Shown: piece by piece, positions 12,212-24,369 of the stretch
Layout: each line of letters starts with the position of its first letter
Position numbering within the stretch: the first letter of the stretch is position 1
Assembly (NCBI GenBank): GCA_950295325.1
Contig: OX485806.1
Coordinates: 18,104,001-18,168,000 of the forward strand
Length of the DNA: 64,000 bases
DNA from: Polytrichum commune
Taxonomy: Eukaryota > Streptophyta > Polytrichopsida > Polytrichales > Polytrichaceae
Direction of reading: 5' to 3'
Made by a program: the position numbers and the translations under genes
Notes under the pieces: generated by a model
The model's database searches: none
Told to the model about the DNA's origin: nothing
Seen by the model: the letters and a program-made list of their open reading frames with translations, nothing else

Positions 12212-13194
12212 CAGTCAAGACGCTATAAGTGTTACCCCTATAAGCGTTATAATTTCATATATGTTAAGAAAATTTTACTCCCCTACGAAGCACAATTGGT
12301 AAGATTAGTAAGTGTTATGTGTTAAGTGTTATAACATGCTCTACTCCCTTCTTTGTTAATTGCACCTCTATAAGTGTTAATTTTGAGAAAATCAAGGTAA
12401 TAATATATGAGAGCATACATTTTAAACATGTAATCACTTTTATCCCATATTCTTTGTGAACAATTCAAAATTGTTGGAGGCACATCGGTGTTCTTTCAAT
12501 CTTTATTTAGAGGGAGATAGAGGAAGCTAGGCGCTTGGTAGAGGTTGATGAAGTTGCTACTTTATTTCATCAACTAACGTTGTTGTCATATGATAGTGAG
12601 GTGGGTGACGTGATGAATGCTCATGAATATCTCAATGATGAGATGGAGTTTGATTTAAACAACCCCTATGAACCTACCGATGAGGAGTTTTTGCATATGT
12701 ATTCCTCAGAACATCAAGAAATTGATGTTGATGAGGTTATGGTTGATGTGGTAGAAGAAGTTGTAGGATTTAGTGTTGGTGAGCGTTCCCTAGAGACTTT
12801 GAAGAAAGACTGTGAACAAAGACCAAATGAGGCCCTATCACACATCAAGAGCATTCAAGGACTCTAGAAGGAAGTTTCATCTCATCATTTGGAAGCTTCT
12901 CGTCATACTACTATACACTCTTTCTTTCGGTTAGTTTAGTTGGAAGAATCTCGTCAAGTTACTACTATATAGATTATTTCTTTCAATTAGTTTAGTTGAA
13001 TTATGTATTATCATTTGTACTTTCATTTTTTATTTTTATAAAACATTGTGTTCTTCATTTTCGGAAATTTTAAGTGTTATTTCTATAAATGTTATTAATC
13101 ATCGGTATGAATTCTATAAGTGTTGCTTGTTATAATTCTATATATGTTATTTTTTTGCTACTCACAACCTATAACATTTATAGAGTCTTGACTG
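12212..13194 (+). mobile_element. Tigger/pogo-type DNA transposon, decayed (983 bp)
   Basis: The left end cagtcaagacgctataagtg and the right end, read on the other strand, cagtcaagactctataaatg form terminal inverted repeats of about 24 bases. Each is bordered by TA, the Tc1/mariner-pogo target. Further TATAAGTGTTA-like words lie at both subterminal regions (about 12223, 12239, 12315, 12367 and, inside the right end, 13071, 13111, 13140). They look like repeated transposase-binding sites. The interior holds the transposase tail described separately. The catalytic DDE part is missing, so this is a deleted, non-autonomous copy. Confidence 0.85.
12505..12930 (+). pseudogene. Tigger/pogo transposase C-terminal remnant
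   Basis: The frame runs from about 12505 through an acidic stretch (MEFDLNN, PTDEEFLHMY, EIDVDEVMVDVVEE), then SLETLKKDCEQ, to a TAG at 12865-12867. It continues in the same frame to SRHTTIHSFF at about 12901-12930. Plant Tigger-like transposases end with such an acidic region, a short helix containing ET-L---EQ, and a final QTTI--FF motif that resembles a PCNA-interacting (PIP) box. The internal stop and the absence of the DNA-binding and DDE domains make it a pseudogene. Family assignment rests on this tail and on the element's ends and TA target. Confidence 0.7.
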
Positions 13195-14511
13195 TATAGT
13201 TCAATAGATAGCACTTCTCATTACGGAGGATGGTGGGTGTAGTTTGACTTTTGTTGAGGTGACTAACCCAAATATCAGCAAGACGGTAGCTAAATCACCA
13301 TGTATTACTCACCCACTAAAATTAGAGTGATCGTACCGCCTATTAGGAGCCAAAAACATGCATCTAATTAAGGAAGCTAGCCGAATTAGCCTCATCTACC
13401 TTAGTTCACATCTGTACAATTGGATTTCAAAAAGATAGCGACTATTTTGCTACATAACAAAAAAATTATCACTAGTGCTGGAAATGCCCAAAAATGGAAT
13501 ATAAAGGCTTGAACATGTACAGTTTAAGCACCCTCTACCTTGCATGAGACAATGTTGCATATTGTGGATCACACTAATTGAGATGTAGTGTATAATAAGA
13601 TCACTCTATATTTGGCTTGGGGTTCATGACTTCTAGGTAAACTCATCCATCATAGATAAAAGGAGTCTAGAAGGTTAAGGGCCAACACATTCCAACTGGG
13701 CCCTGCTAGACTGATCCGGGGTCTCTGATGTCATTTTCAGAGTCAAATTGCATAAAGAAGGAAATAAGAGGCTATGGGATTCCTCCCAGTGGATAAGATA
13801 CCACAAAGCTCTGGCCTCGATAATGTTATGAATACTTGCTGGTGAGCTATGCTTGTATTCGAAATGGGGGAAAAGGTGCAGGTAGGTAGAGAGGACCTCA
13901 CCAGTCACCACTGATCAAACCTATGATATCAACCTAGGAAAGAACACAACTTTCAATTATAGAGGTACTCTGCTTTTACAAAAACTGAAGCTTCTTGAAA
14001 ACTGGAGCATTCAGATGTTGATTTTTGTCAACATGCACACATGAGACCATGCATGGGAAGGCACACCATAATTCAGAATCACCTTAATCCACCAGAAGTG
14101 AAATTGAAGTGTCAATTCAATAAAAAAAGATCTAGAAATGTAGAAATGCTAAATTTGCTGAAGCTTATTAACAAATCAGGGAAAGTTCCCCAGTCAGGAA
14201 ATATTCATCTCATGAAATGGGCTGGTCTCTGTAAGAAATCACTACACGGATCATCAGGCAAGGAAACGTTGTCAAAATCAATATACAAATGAGTCAAAAT
14301 CCACAAGATATCCTTCCTACTAATTGTTTCAGATTCCTGATCACAATACTGATATAAATAGGTAGTTGAGCTTTCAATTCCTCCGATTCAGATTACAGGA
14401 TAAAAATAACACCAGCAACGTGTACACCATCATAAGTAGAATCACATCTAGGAGCACCAATGGAGAAATACGAGAGACGGATGCTAGTGCAGACTAATCT
14501 GAGTTCCAGAA
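13195..14511. other. Intergenic and 3' flank of the PUX7-like gene
   Basis: The inverted arm at 13385-13404 pairs with 11725-11744. The part next to 14511 is probably the 3' UTR of the minus-strand gene. No other gene was recognised. Confidence 0.4.
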
Positions 14512-17500
14512 TCAGTTCCAAGTCATTGAGAGCATGGAGTTTGCAACTCCTGCTTGATCCAAAGTTGCCTCTGAGCTAAAATCTACACTGCGAGTTGCTC
14601 CTGGCACTGTCTGATTCAAGTGGAACTTACGTCCAGCAGCAGCTTCCTGCACTTGGGAACTGCAAAATGACCACAAAAACTGTCCACCCACAGAACCCAG
14701 CATCCGTATAAATTATATCACTCTATACTATTGCAGAAATAAATGTGACAGGCATCTTTGTAATCTAGTCAGTAGTGGGAACAAACCACCATACGACTAA
14801 ATCACTGATCCCTGTTCCTAACCTGTTCTTTGAGAATAGAGGCTAGGACCTCATTCTTTCAGTAGCAAGATACATTCGGAGTGTTTAAACACCACTACAA
14901 TATAATCAATGGTTCGAGTGTCATGTGACCACAGCATAATCTGCCAAGTTCAGGGGACTCAATACCTTGATAGGATCTGTCTTCAAAAACCTTCGGTGTC
15001 CTCTTGAGCCATCAGGAAACCGAATCCCCACTCTACATGCACCAGGAGTTTTGGTATCAGGCTCCTCAGGTAATGTTGGATAGACATCAGGTTTAATAAC
15101 CTCCACAGCTGTGGAATCTGAGCCAGCTTGCCCACTCGAAAAAGACCCTGATTCCTCCATTGGCGTTGGCGAGTGCCGTGCATCTGATACCCCCATCCCA
15201 TCTTTTGCAGGAGCCACTACTCCCAACCGTTGCTGATCAGCTCCCTTGACGTTGGCTTCCCCAGCATCTGCATTAAGTCACATCAACATGGTAAAAAACC
15301 AGCAGGTATGCATCAGAAATTGGTATGGCTCACGCACGTGAACTGAGAACGCAACCTACCAGTACAGATGATGGTCAACAAGATGATTATTCCTGGAATA
15401 CATTTTCATGAACCTTGATGCACTGGTGCTTAAACAGGTATGCTTGTCATGCAGGAGACATGTCTAATGAGCAAAATTTGATGAGAAATAAAGAAGATTA
15501 CCCCTAGGAGGGCTATAGTCTTTGGCAGCTTCACGAGGACGTTTTTGAGGAGGAAACACATTAGGTTGCTTTTCAAGAGGACCCATGTCCATATACCGCA
15601 CTAGGTCCTGTTTCAATACCTCTTTGTTAGCTAGTTCAAGGTGTAAATCACCTTAACACACAGGATAAAATATTAAAAATATTAAAATCAAAAAATAAAT
15701 TTAAAAAAACAATCAAGATAGAGCAAACTTTGATAAATTAAATAGAGATGTACCTCTAGAAGACGCTCAGCACTGACCATGCCTTCCCAAGCTCGCATCT
15801 TCTGCCCTGTGATAGGGTCAATGACTAAGATTGTTGGCATGCTCAAGAGCTTATAGTAGGTGCATACTTTTCTGCCTTCCTCTGTATCATCATAAACCTG
15901 TAGGACAAATGATTGCAATCACCAAGCTTTTGTTGGAACAAATAAAAATACCAAACAGGTGGTCATAAGTGGGAACTATTATCACAAGGCTGGCATTTGA
16001 ATATGTCAGGGAGAAAATAGCACATTGCACAAAAGTGAAGATATTGCTACTTTAGATTGACAAGCATCATATGAATCCTGATGAAGTGAAAGATAAGAGA
16101 GAGGGAATAAAACCTGAAGCTGACCTGCCAGAATATGAAAGAGGTTCCAACTGTATCTTTCACAGCTTCATGAGCCCAGGTATCACGGTTCAACTGCAGC
16201 TCAATCCTGATGATTTGTGAGACAAACTTGCTTTCAACTCACGAATAGGGTTTAATTAACAAAATTCATCAGCGGCGGACTGTAGTACATAGCATCAAGA
16301 TCTCACTTGTTCCAAGTATCATGCACACATTACAAGGAATATGTTTGCAACAAGAGCATTTCACTGGAAAGATATCCACTTTCAGGTATAGTTAATCACA
16401 TCATGAGAGACAGGTCTTTACCAGGTAACTGGCAAACTCTTTTGTTGACTGTACATTAACAAGCAGCCACTTCTCTTGTCTTGCAGCCTCCATTTTAGCC
16501 TGCACATAAAAACCTTAAACTAAGTACAGAGCCTATAATAAAAATAGACATCCCATGCCCTTTAATCAGTTCATAGACTAAATGGTGCACATAGAATCTG
16601 ACCAACTATTCAGGAACTGAACAGACCAATGAATTAAGAAACTGCATGGAAGTAGAGATTTCAAACTGACAAGCCAAAATGTACTACTATTTTTTTTTAA
16701 AGCAAATAGCAACAGGATGACCAATAATTAAATAATTTTAGATTTGACAAAACAAGAAGGTTGGATAATCAACCTGCTCAAAAGTTCCTTGAAACATGAA
16801 GACAAATGGTGGACGATAAAGTGCTGCTAGTGAATCCCGTGTTCCAGAGCCAGTTGCTGGGGCAGTGTGGCTACTGGGTTCTCCTAGCTGCTGATTGGCC
16901 TCTTCTTCAAAATTCCGAAAAGGATCTACAAAGCTTGGTTGGCTTGGGGACTGCAAAATTTGATGAGCCCTGAACTCATCCAAAAGCCACAATCAAATTA
17001 CTATCCCACTTGCTAGAACAACGTTTGGACATCCCATGTACTTTATCACTAGTCAAGGTGCAAACTGCAAGAGCAATGGACCACTGAAACCCGAACCTTG
17101 AACCTGAAGTGCCTGTTCATAAGCAGCATCAACAAGCAACAAGATATCATTTTGCAGCAAATGTCTCACCCTCAATGAAAGCTTCTGCATTCATACTTAC
17201 ACCACAACTAACACATCCAGATAGGCAAACAAATACCTGGTCTGAAGAAAATCTTCATAAAGTGCTTCCCTTTTAATTGGCAGCGGTGGTCGCACATAGG
17301 TTTCCTCATCCTCTCTTTAGTGCCAAAACATTGTGAACATAAGTCAGACAACTCTATAGACTTTTTAATTGCAGTAGAAAAAGGAAATGACTGTAGACTT
17401 GGAGATTTGAAGTTCAAGAAACAACCCAAGGAATATCACCCCAAGTTGAGTAGAAATGGTTCGAATTTCACCAATCTCAACAAAGATTTAAAGACCTAAT

Positions 17501-19262
17501 CCTGGTCCCTGCAAATTACAAGTGTAATCATGGACACAAGATCACTGGTTCAAGACACAGAAACAAGGATCACCAAATATGCAGATATATAACCTTACTA
17601 AACATTATGACTAAATATAGACTGATCGCAAACATGCACAAAAAAAAGGGCATATCAAGCTGAAAGTGGCATCCATAAATGAATCCAGATCCCCAATAGC
17701 AGTCAAGGCCAACAAACTGTAGAAGTTATCACATTAAACTCACAATGTTAGCAACCTGCACACATTCACTTATTTACAAGAAAAGAAAACTTCCTACAAA
17801 AGAAAACAAAGATAAGCCCATGAATTACCTGTCTGTGGCACTTGCACTTCCAGAGCACAAAGGTGGAGCGGGTGATGGAGCTTTCTCTGATGGACCAGGT
17901 TGAGGCACACCTGCGGTGGACACGGGTGTATTTGCTCCACCAACATCATTACCTTCAGCAAAATAAAGCTGCACAGCATCCCCTAGTCCCCAAGCAGTAG
18001 CCTGTAGCAAGCACAAATACAATGGACGACACAAGCTTTAACTCCAGCAACATGGCTCTCATTCAAGTTCATAGCCAAGCTTCCATATTTGCAAAGGTAG
18101 AAATGTTACAACTCTGCAAGCATCTCTTCAATGACGAGCCTCTACCAAGCTACTCACCTGATTCAGAGCCCTTCAAAATCATGGTCAGACCTCCCAGGAT
18201 GAAATGGATTGACATTTTGTAGATTAGTTAATCGATAGAAAGGTGAGTACTTCAAGACCTCGGTACATAAGACCAAGGGACTCCACTAGAATCATCTGAC
18301 TGAAGCATCACAATCGTCTTCAAAACAACTCCCGTTTAGACTTTGATGGACGCACATAAAAGCAATTAGTTGATGTCACGTACTGGTACGCTTTGAGAGA
18401 GATCGCTTACCCAACATTTAGTGAAATTGAAGGAGATGCACACACCCTAGCAACACCAATGTTTGTGCAGATATGACTCAATGTAACATTGGATTCTTTG
18501 AGCAAGGGTCTCTTGAGAGTTGGTTTTAATTCTCCACAAAATTGGTTGTGATAGGTGCTTCTTCTTGAAGGAAGAACTGAATCTTCGAGAGGAGGTCCAT
18601 AGGTACACTTAAAGACGGGATAGCCCATGCAGAAAATCACATCTCGGTGGTTCCTTGCTGAAACGATTCATCAGGTATACAGGTGCAGAGAAAATCCAGG
18701 AATATTAAAAAGTGATCTAGAAGATTATCTGATCTTAGCAAATTCAATGAAATGTGACAAAACAATGTGATCTGGGACAAGTTGAAGGGAAGTTAAATAG
18801 AGGCCTAACCTAATTATTCCTTCCTCAATGAAGCTACTCCCTTGTGTTGATCACAGAACAACAGACAAGGTGCTGACTTTCAAATTGTTTCAGAGATGAT
18901 CCTTAAAGTGAACAAATTGACTGATCGTCAGAGAGAAGACCGATTTAGCAGAAGGATTGCAAATTCGCAGGAACCCAATATGCTCCAATCCAATCCAATC
19001 CAATTATTTATGTGGGTCTCCAGGAGGGGATGTTCATGGAGTAAAAATGTACAGGGGATTTGAAAGAAGGCGACGGCCTCAATCAATCAGTTCACCTTGG
19101 CTAAACTAAAAGTCAACAAAACCAGAATCAGAGGCCAATTCTCATTGAGGCAAAATTGAGAACCTGAAGGTACTGGCGAGCTCGTTCGGCAGTCTCCCCG
19201 ACGATATCCATAAACTCCAGCACCGCCTGCTCCTTCCCCCCCTCCGATAGATTTCCCTCCAT
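14512..19262 (-). CDS. PUX7: PUX7-like UBA-UAS-UBX protein, CDC48/p97 adaptor
   Basis: A likely CDC48/p97 adaptor that recruits ubiquitinated clients. Exons, 5' to 3': 19262-19164, 18001-17829, 17314-17237, a possible 16-base micro-exon 17112-17097, 16950-16774, 16499-16422, 16193-16125, 15897-15754, 15607-15502, 15267-14966 and 14679-14512. With the micro-exon the total is 1410 nt (469 residues), close to the roughly 468 I recall for Arabidopsis PUX7. Without it the frame fails. The start ATG opens MEGNLSEGGKEQAVLEFMD. The UBA-like region spans exons 1-2 (QYLQATAWGLGDAVQLYF). The UAS thioredoxin-like domain follows (ALYRPPFVFMFQGTFEQ, KWLLVNVQSTKEF, TWAHEAVKDTVG, MPTILVIDPITGQKM). The C-terminal UBX domain runs from CRVGIRFPDGSRGHRRF to ANSMLSMTW. 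Exon 11 shows VPGAT where a canonical UBX S3/S4 loop has FPR. Confidence 0.92.
17097..17112 (-). other. Candidate 16-base micro-exon of the PUX7-like gene
   Basis: The exon ending at 17237 leaves two bases over, while the exon starting at 16950 must begin on a whole codon (SPSQPSFVDPF). One base beyond a multiple of three is needed between them. The piece 17112-17097 has an AG before it and GT after it on the minus strand and supplies 16 bases with no stop, adding about five residues (RHFRFK across the joins). The donor (gttcgg) is weak, so another small exon could fill the role. Confidence 0.35.
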
Positions 19263-19690
19263 CGCAGCAGCCCCCTCCTAATGTGACCTAATCACTCCAA
19301 ACAGACGAAAAAGAAACGGCCAAATCAGATCGCATCTTCGCAAAGAATACACCAAAACCACCGTGTCCAAAAAGACCTGATTCCAGTTCCCCCGTCCAGG
19401 GACCCGGATAGCTCGAATTTCACGAAGAGAATAGAGAAGAAAGGCCTCACCAGCGTCTTAGGGTTTGAAGTTGTGATGTTTGATGTTTGCTTCGGAGCCT
19501 TCTTCCGAGCTTCGTCGAACCTCTCCCCCTCTCTCTCTCTCTATTCGCCCTCGCCTTTGGCTTCGGAAGCTCGTTCTCTAAGTTGCACACACTCACATCG
19601 TCGATACCCCCGAGTAGCATCCATCCGTTCCCCGTTTTCATCCATCCTTCATCTGAGCGTCATCCGAGCATCATCCAATGCGGTGGGACC
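19263..19690 (-). promoter_or_regulatory. Probable 5' UTR/promoter region of the PUX7-like gene
   Basis: Directly upstream of the ATG the minus strand is purine-rich. The plus strand shows a pyrimidine block with (CT)n at about 19527-19542, a feature common in plant core promoters and leaders. Open frames on both strands here are low-complexity and overlap, and they look like shadows. No TATA box was identified with confidence. Confidence 0.4.
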
Positions 19691-20295
19691 CATGCGCCCT
19701 TCTCTAACACGTATAGTCGGTGTGCCGAATATGTGTGTAATACTCCCGTGTTGTGATTAAAAATATATATAATATATCGCCCCTAGTGTATTATAAGCTA
19801 CATTGACATTTTTTCTCACAATTATGGGCGTTTTTCAACCCCACATAGATTTTAGCCGTTGGATCCGATTGAGAGTTGTTCAAATTTAATAGTAATTGTA
19901 AATCACGATGATTGTCATTTTGAGTGTCCAAATCAAAGTTCATATGCAAAAATTACAAAAGGTTTTCATTTGTCCATCATCCAAATACCATCCTGGGTGG
20001 TGGGATCTTTCCTAGTAGGTGTGCCGCATATGTGTGGCATGTTCCCGTGTTATGATGTGGAGTGGGTTTTTTGCCATTGGATCAGGTCGGGGATCGCTTC
20101 AGCTGGTGAATGTCTGCAAATCACAACAATTGTCATTTCAAAGTGTCAAAATTAGAGTTGAGATGCAAAACTTATAAGAGATCTTCAGCTTGATGTTATT
20201 TGTCAACCTCGTATCATCCCATGTGGTCATCTCTGATACGTAGAGTAGGTGCACCGAAAACGTGTTTAATATTACCAAGTTGTCACAATAATATG
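19690..20295. repeat. Three degenerate tandem copies upstream of the PUX7-like gene
   Basis: Three segments share the pattern tcgTAGGTGTGCCG-type word, then atatgtgtg-type word, then cccgtgttgtgat-type word: about 19690-19757, 19990-20057 and 20214-20290. After each of the first two, a block around catt/gttggatc-gat and a block around tcacgatgattgtcatttt also recurs (about 19855-19925, 20075-20140, 20330-20370). Spacing is about 300 and then 225 bases. No coding sequence was recognised. Confidence 0.6.
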
Positions 20296-20866
20296 TGGCC
20301 TTGTTGTCGGCACCTCCAACTCCACATACATGGATCGGATCAACCGGTTACCAATTGCAAATCACGTTCACAATTGGAGTTGTTAGAGGTCAAAGGGAAG
20401 ATTATTCTTCTCTTTATGCAGTCACACATGCCCTCCATATTGTCTCGATGTCATGTGTGTTCTTGCATATGTTACAATCATAACATTCTTTCTCATTTTG
20501 CATCTTGGGTTATTCCTCAAATCCAATAATGTGGATGATTGCTTGCTCGATCCATATAGAGGCGCATGATAAGAGGTGGGCCCATTACGTAGATTCCAAA
20601 CCCTAATAATATTTAGATCATGTTAGTGGCAATCTTATAGCGACCTCTAATAATTTTTGGCTCCTTGGTGGATGGGAACAATATTAGCTTGTATGCAAGT
20701 TGTGTGTGAATAAAGGTAGTTTTGTTATCATCATTGAATCTCTCATATGTTGGTGTAAAGTCGTTGACATGTATTCTAAGGCTCATGTGCATATTTTGTG
20801 CACATATGTAATCATTCTTTACACCTAGTTGATAAACCATAAAGAGCCAACGCAGTGCCCGTCATT

Positions 20867-21215
20867 GGGGGGGGGGGGGGGGGAGAGAGACTTTCTAATT
20901 GTATTGCTACCCATAGCTTCATTGATGTGTAATTCTTGTATGGTCATATTATTATGAGTTACATCTATGCGTAAAAATTTCTTCAATTCCTTTCTCACTG
21001 GAAGTGAAAGTGTTAAATAAATGACGAACACCTATTTTTTGCATGATTTATATTCTATATGTAGTTTAGGCAAATATCACATAAAATTTAAAATATCAAT
21101 AGAGATATATGAATCTATTATCTAGTGTATCAATAATACATATACCATTAATTTTCTTTATAATTTTATTGTGTATAGGGATTTTTATTTCATAATTGCA
21201 AACGCACATAGTTTA
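20867..21215. repeat. G17 tract and partial copy of repeat R1
   Basis: A run of 17 G lies at 20867-20883. From about 20985 the sequence follows the 3' part of repeat R1 (compare 26265-26510): tctcactggaagtgaaag, then atgtagtttaggcaaatatca, then a block ending near aacgcacatagtttagaa. Confidence 0.5.
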
Positions 21216-22447
21216 GAATTATAGGCGGATTAATGATAATAATTGTAGTAGTAGTGGATACTTTGTAAAATAGGTCAATTAGGAAAGAGACCTAGAAGAG
21301 AATAGATAGACATGGATAGAATGGAGAACACAACTATAAATAGGCGGTATGTTTAGAGAAGACATAATTATGTATATAAATTATAGAGATTACATGATTT
21401 GATAGAGACCATTTATATAATTACAATGCATTATGATTGTACATAAATACACTAATTAAAAAAAAGGAATTATAGAGAGTTTAATTTTTATTAGTTTTAC
21501 AAAGCAAAGATAGAATCATGATGCAATGCAATGCAATACAATTAAAGAGAATTAAATAGAACAAAAGCAAGGTATTTAAAATTTTCCAATCATTTTAAAT
21601 AGTTATAATAATTTATTTATTTTTATTTGCAAAAATAGATAAACTATGGAATGCCATGCATATAACTCAAGGTGTTTGTGTTGAGGTCAAATGCCATGAG
21701 GTAGACATGCATTATTCAATTACTTATCTTAATTGGACACCTAATTTTGAGTGGTGTGTGGTTAGGTTTGCATCCAAGAACAAACACCAAACATGCATCG
21801 TGTGTTTAAAAGAGTTTGACTATGTGTTCAAAATATGTTAACCATTATAGGTTCAATAATTTAAAATTTTGGGAAAACTCATGTGATCATTTAATGAGGA
21901 CAAGAATATTCACTTTGACAATAAATACGACATTCGTATCAACTCCAAAAATTATTAAGGAAAGTTGCTACAACTTTGATTTAGATTTGTTGACGATCTC
22001 CTACTAATCATGTGTTTCATATCCTAAGAGGAGTAGGCTAGTCTGAAAAAAGTAGACATTTAAGACATACATGTCTTATGTGGTATTATTTTGATGAACA
22101 TTCTATAATGAGGGAGATGAGAGGTTGCATATGCTAGGCTTACGTAAGGTGTTGAGGCCTTAGAGTAGCACATGTCCAATAGTGACACCTACTTTGGGTC
22201 TCTAACCTGAAGCTAGCTAGCTAGCTTGTTCACCACATGTCTCCAAACTACTCAAAGCTACAGGAGTGGTTGGAGTGCAAGGGAGAATGTGCACATGAAT
22301 AGCCCCCTACTCAACGTTAAAAGCCTCGAATCGAAAATGACCTTTCCAAGTTTGCCATGAACTCATACAAATTTCATTTGCGCTAAAATTAAGTTGCTTC
22401 AAATTAAATTGACTTGCTTCACATTAAAGTTACAGTTTTAAAGCCTT
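21216..22447. other. Intergenic, AT-rich, no gene recognised
   Basis: Very AT-rich sequence with scattered short direct repeats (for example atgcaatgcaatgcaat near 21522). Nothing gene-like was seen. Confidence 0.4.
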
Positions 22448-22941
22448 GGGCCACTTCACACACGAGATTGAGAGCCCATGACCATTACACTTCAAGCACT
22501 CTCATTGGCAGAAAAGGTGGAGCCAGTCCAAGTTTGCTTCACACTACGCTTGAAGGACCAACGGAGTATACGAATGCAAGATGGATGTAAAGTCTACATG
22601 GATTCCTACGTGGCATCAAATGGATCATGTTTCATGGTCACTTGGATTATTTTCAAAAACCACCTCTTGGAGGTAGGCTTGACACAAAACCAGGAGACCA
22701 TGGCACTCTGAATGCTCACAACCGTTGGTTTATTCTATTTTATCTAGTGTGAGAACCCGCATGTATAGAAATTCCTTGAAATATTATATGGTTGAGGGCC
22801 CGGTTACATGTGACTACACACTACACTTGAGGATCCGTGACCACACTACATGATTTTGGAGGTAGCTTGGACGGCCTTTGAACACTTTTCTTTCGGGCTC
22901 TCACAAGTTCATGGTCACGGCTCTTGGCTCTCGTGTGGCCC
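22448..22941. mobile_element. PIF/Harbinger-type MITE, subfamily 1, copy 1
   Basis: It opens gggccacttcacacacgag and closes with the inverse (gctcttggctctcgtgtggccc, with the aagt of the repeat lost). Its body matches 30697-31226 closely along its whole length. The flank on the right is tta, as in the second copy, and the left flank is worn (ctt). No coding capacity was seen. Confidence 0.8.
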
Positions 22942-24111
22942 TTACAAGTTAAGTGACATGCTCCGTGTTTATATATATATATATTGGTGACAGTGTACCA
23001 CCTTCTATGTTCTCCCTTTCTCTCTCATGTTGCCATAATCATTTCCATTGTTACATGATCATAGCTACCTTACATACGTAGCTCTAAATTTTGAGATAAT
23101 AATTCAATTCATCACGATATGATAAATTTGTGCCTTTAAACCCACATCCTTTCCCTTCTAGATTTTGTTTTGACCATGTTAACCTAATCTCAAGGAAATG
23201 ATGAAAATCTCCAACTTTTTGTTGTTTCTATTTATCAATCCCAAATAGATTCATGACACATAATCACAAGTAATATTCCCCATGACACCATGACACCATA
23301 ACAATCAAACATTGTCCTAATAATGTATAGATCGAAGAGGCTAGTTTGTGTGCTAAATCATTGGTAAAACACTATGTGTATTCCTCATACAACATGGATG
23401 GGCATGTTTTAACGTTGATTCATAGATGGAATCTTACTGTATTTCTTTCAAATTTTCAAGATTAATGTCGGAGCATCTATCATTGTGAGCACTATCATGG
23501 TCCTTTACCTAACCCATACAAATTAGTCAATATTGTACTTGAATTAGTAATTACACTATGAGCATAACAACATTAAGATCACATGGATTAGGGAATATTT
23601 TGTTTCTCTAGAAATCCTCAAAGTGGCAAACCTTATTTGACTCTTCCTAGCCATATAGCTCTCTCCCCCCCCCCCCAAAAAAAAAAGAGTAAAAAAAAAA
23701 GCTTAAATATGGATAATGTTGTTCATTGATGTCTTGTCTCCTTCAACCAATGACATGCGGAATCATAAAATGAATTTTTTATTTTGAAGTATGTAGTTGT
23801 CACTTTGAGGGAAAAGTAGGTGTTGGAATTGGGATCACTTACAATTTTGGGCTCTTCTACAATCAAAATGGCGAATTGCATTAGAGTGATGAAGCCACAT
23901 ATGGCACATATGGATGATATTGCATACATCAATCCAAATATGGACACATTCATCCAAAATTGAGATTTTGTTTAATTTGATAGATTATGGGAGGATTATG
24001 ATGATTTCATCCACGAAGATGACACAATGTATTTAGAATATTAAAATCATGATTTTTTTCGCCTCAAATTATAGGGTTGTGAAACGTCATTGGAAGTACA
24101 ATAACCTAATT
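22942..24111. other. Intergenic, with (TA)n and a C12/A10 tract
   Basis: A short (TA)n lies at about 22971-22984. A C12 run at 23665-23676 is followed by an A run. No gene was recognised. Confidence 0.4.
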
Positions 24112-24369
24112 ATCACTATATTTGTTAATTTGGGACTTTTTCGGCATTTTGGGACAGTTACAAATATAAGAACATGGATAAAATCACACAGATATTGGAG
24201 AATGTTGTAAGATGCAAATACTTTGAAGCGGGTGTTCATATCAAGAACCCAATTAAGAACTCATATCAAGATGGTTTAGGTAGGACGACCCAAACATTAG
24301 ACCATATTGTTGTGGTCCATATATTAATTTGAGACAAGAGAAAGTCTCAAATTAACAAATATAGTGATC
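24112..24369. mobile_element. Small MITE with 25-base terminal inverted repeats
   Basis: The left end atcactatatttgttaattt (24112 onward) is repeated inverted at about 24344-24369, with one mismatch in about 25 bases and ending in gtgat. Next to the right end, attaatttgagac and gtctcaaattaac form an additional internal hairpin with a 10-base loop. The length of about 258 bases and lack of coding capacity fit a MITE. The superfamily is not clear from the flanks. Confidence 0.7.
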
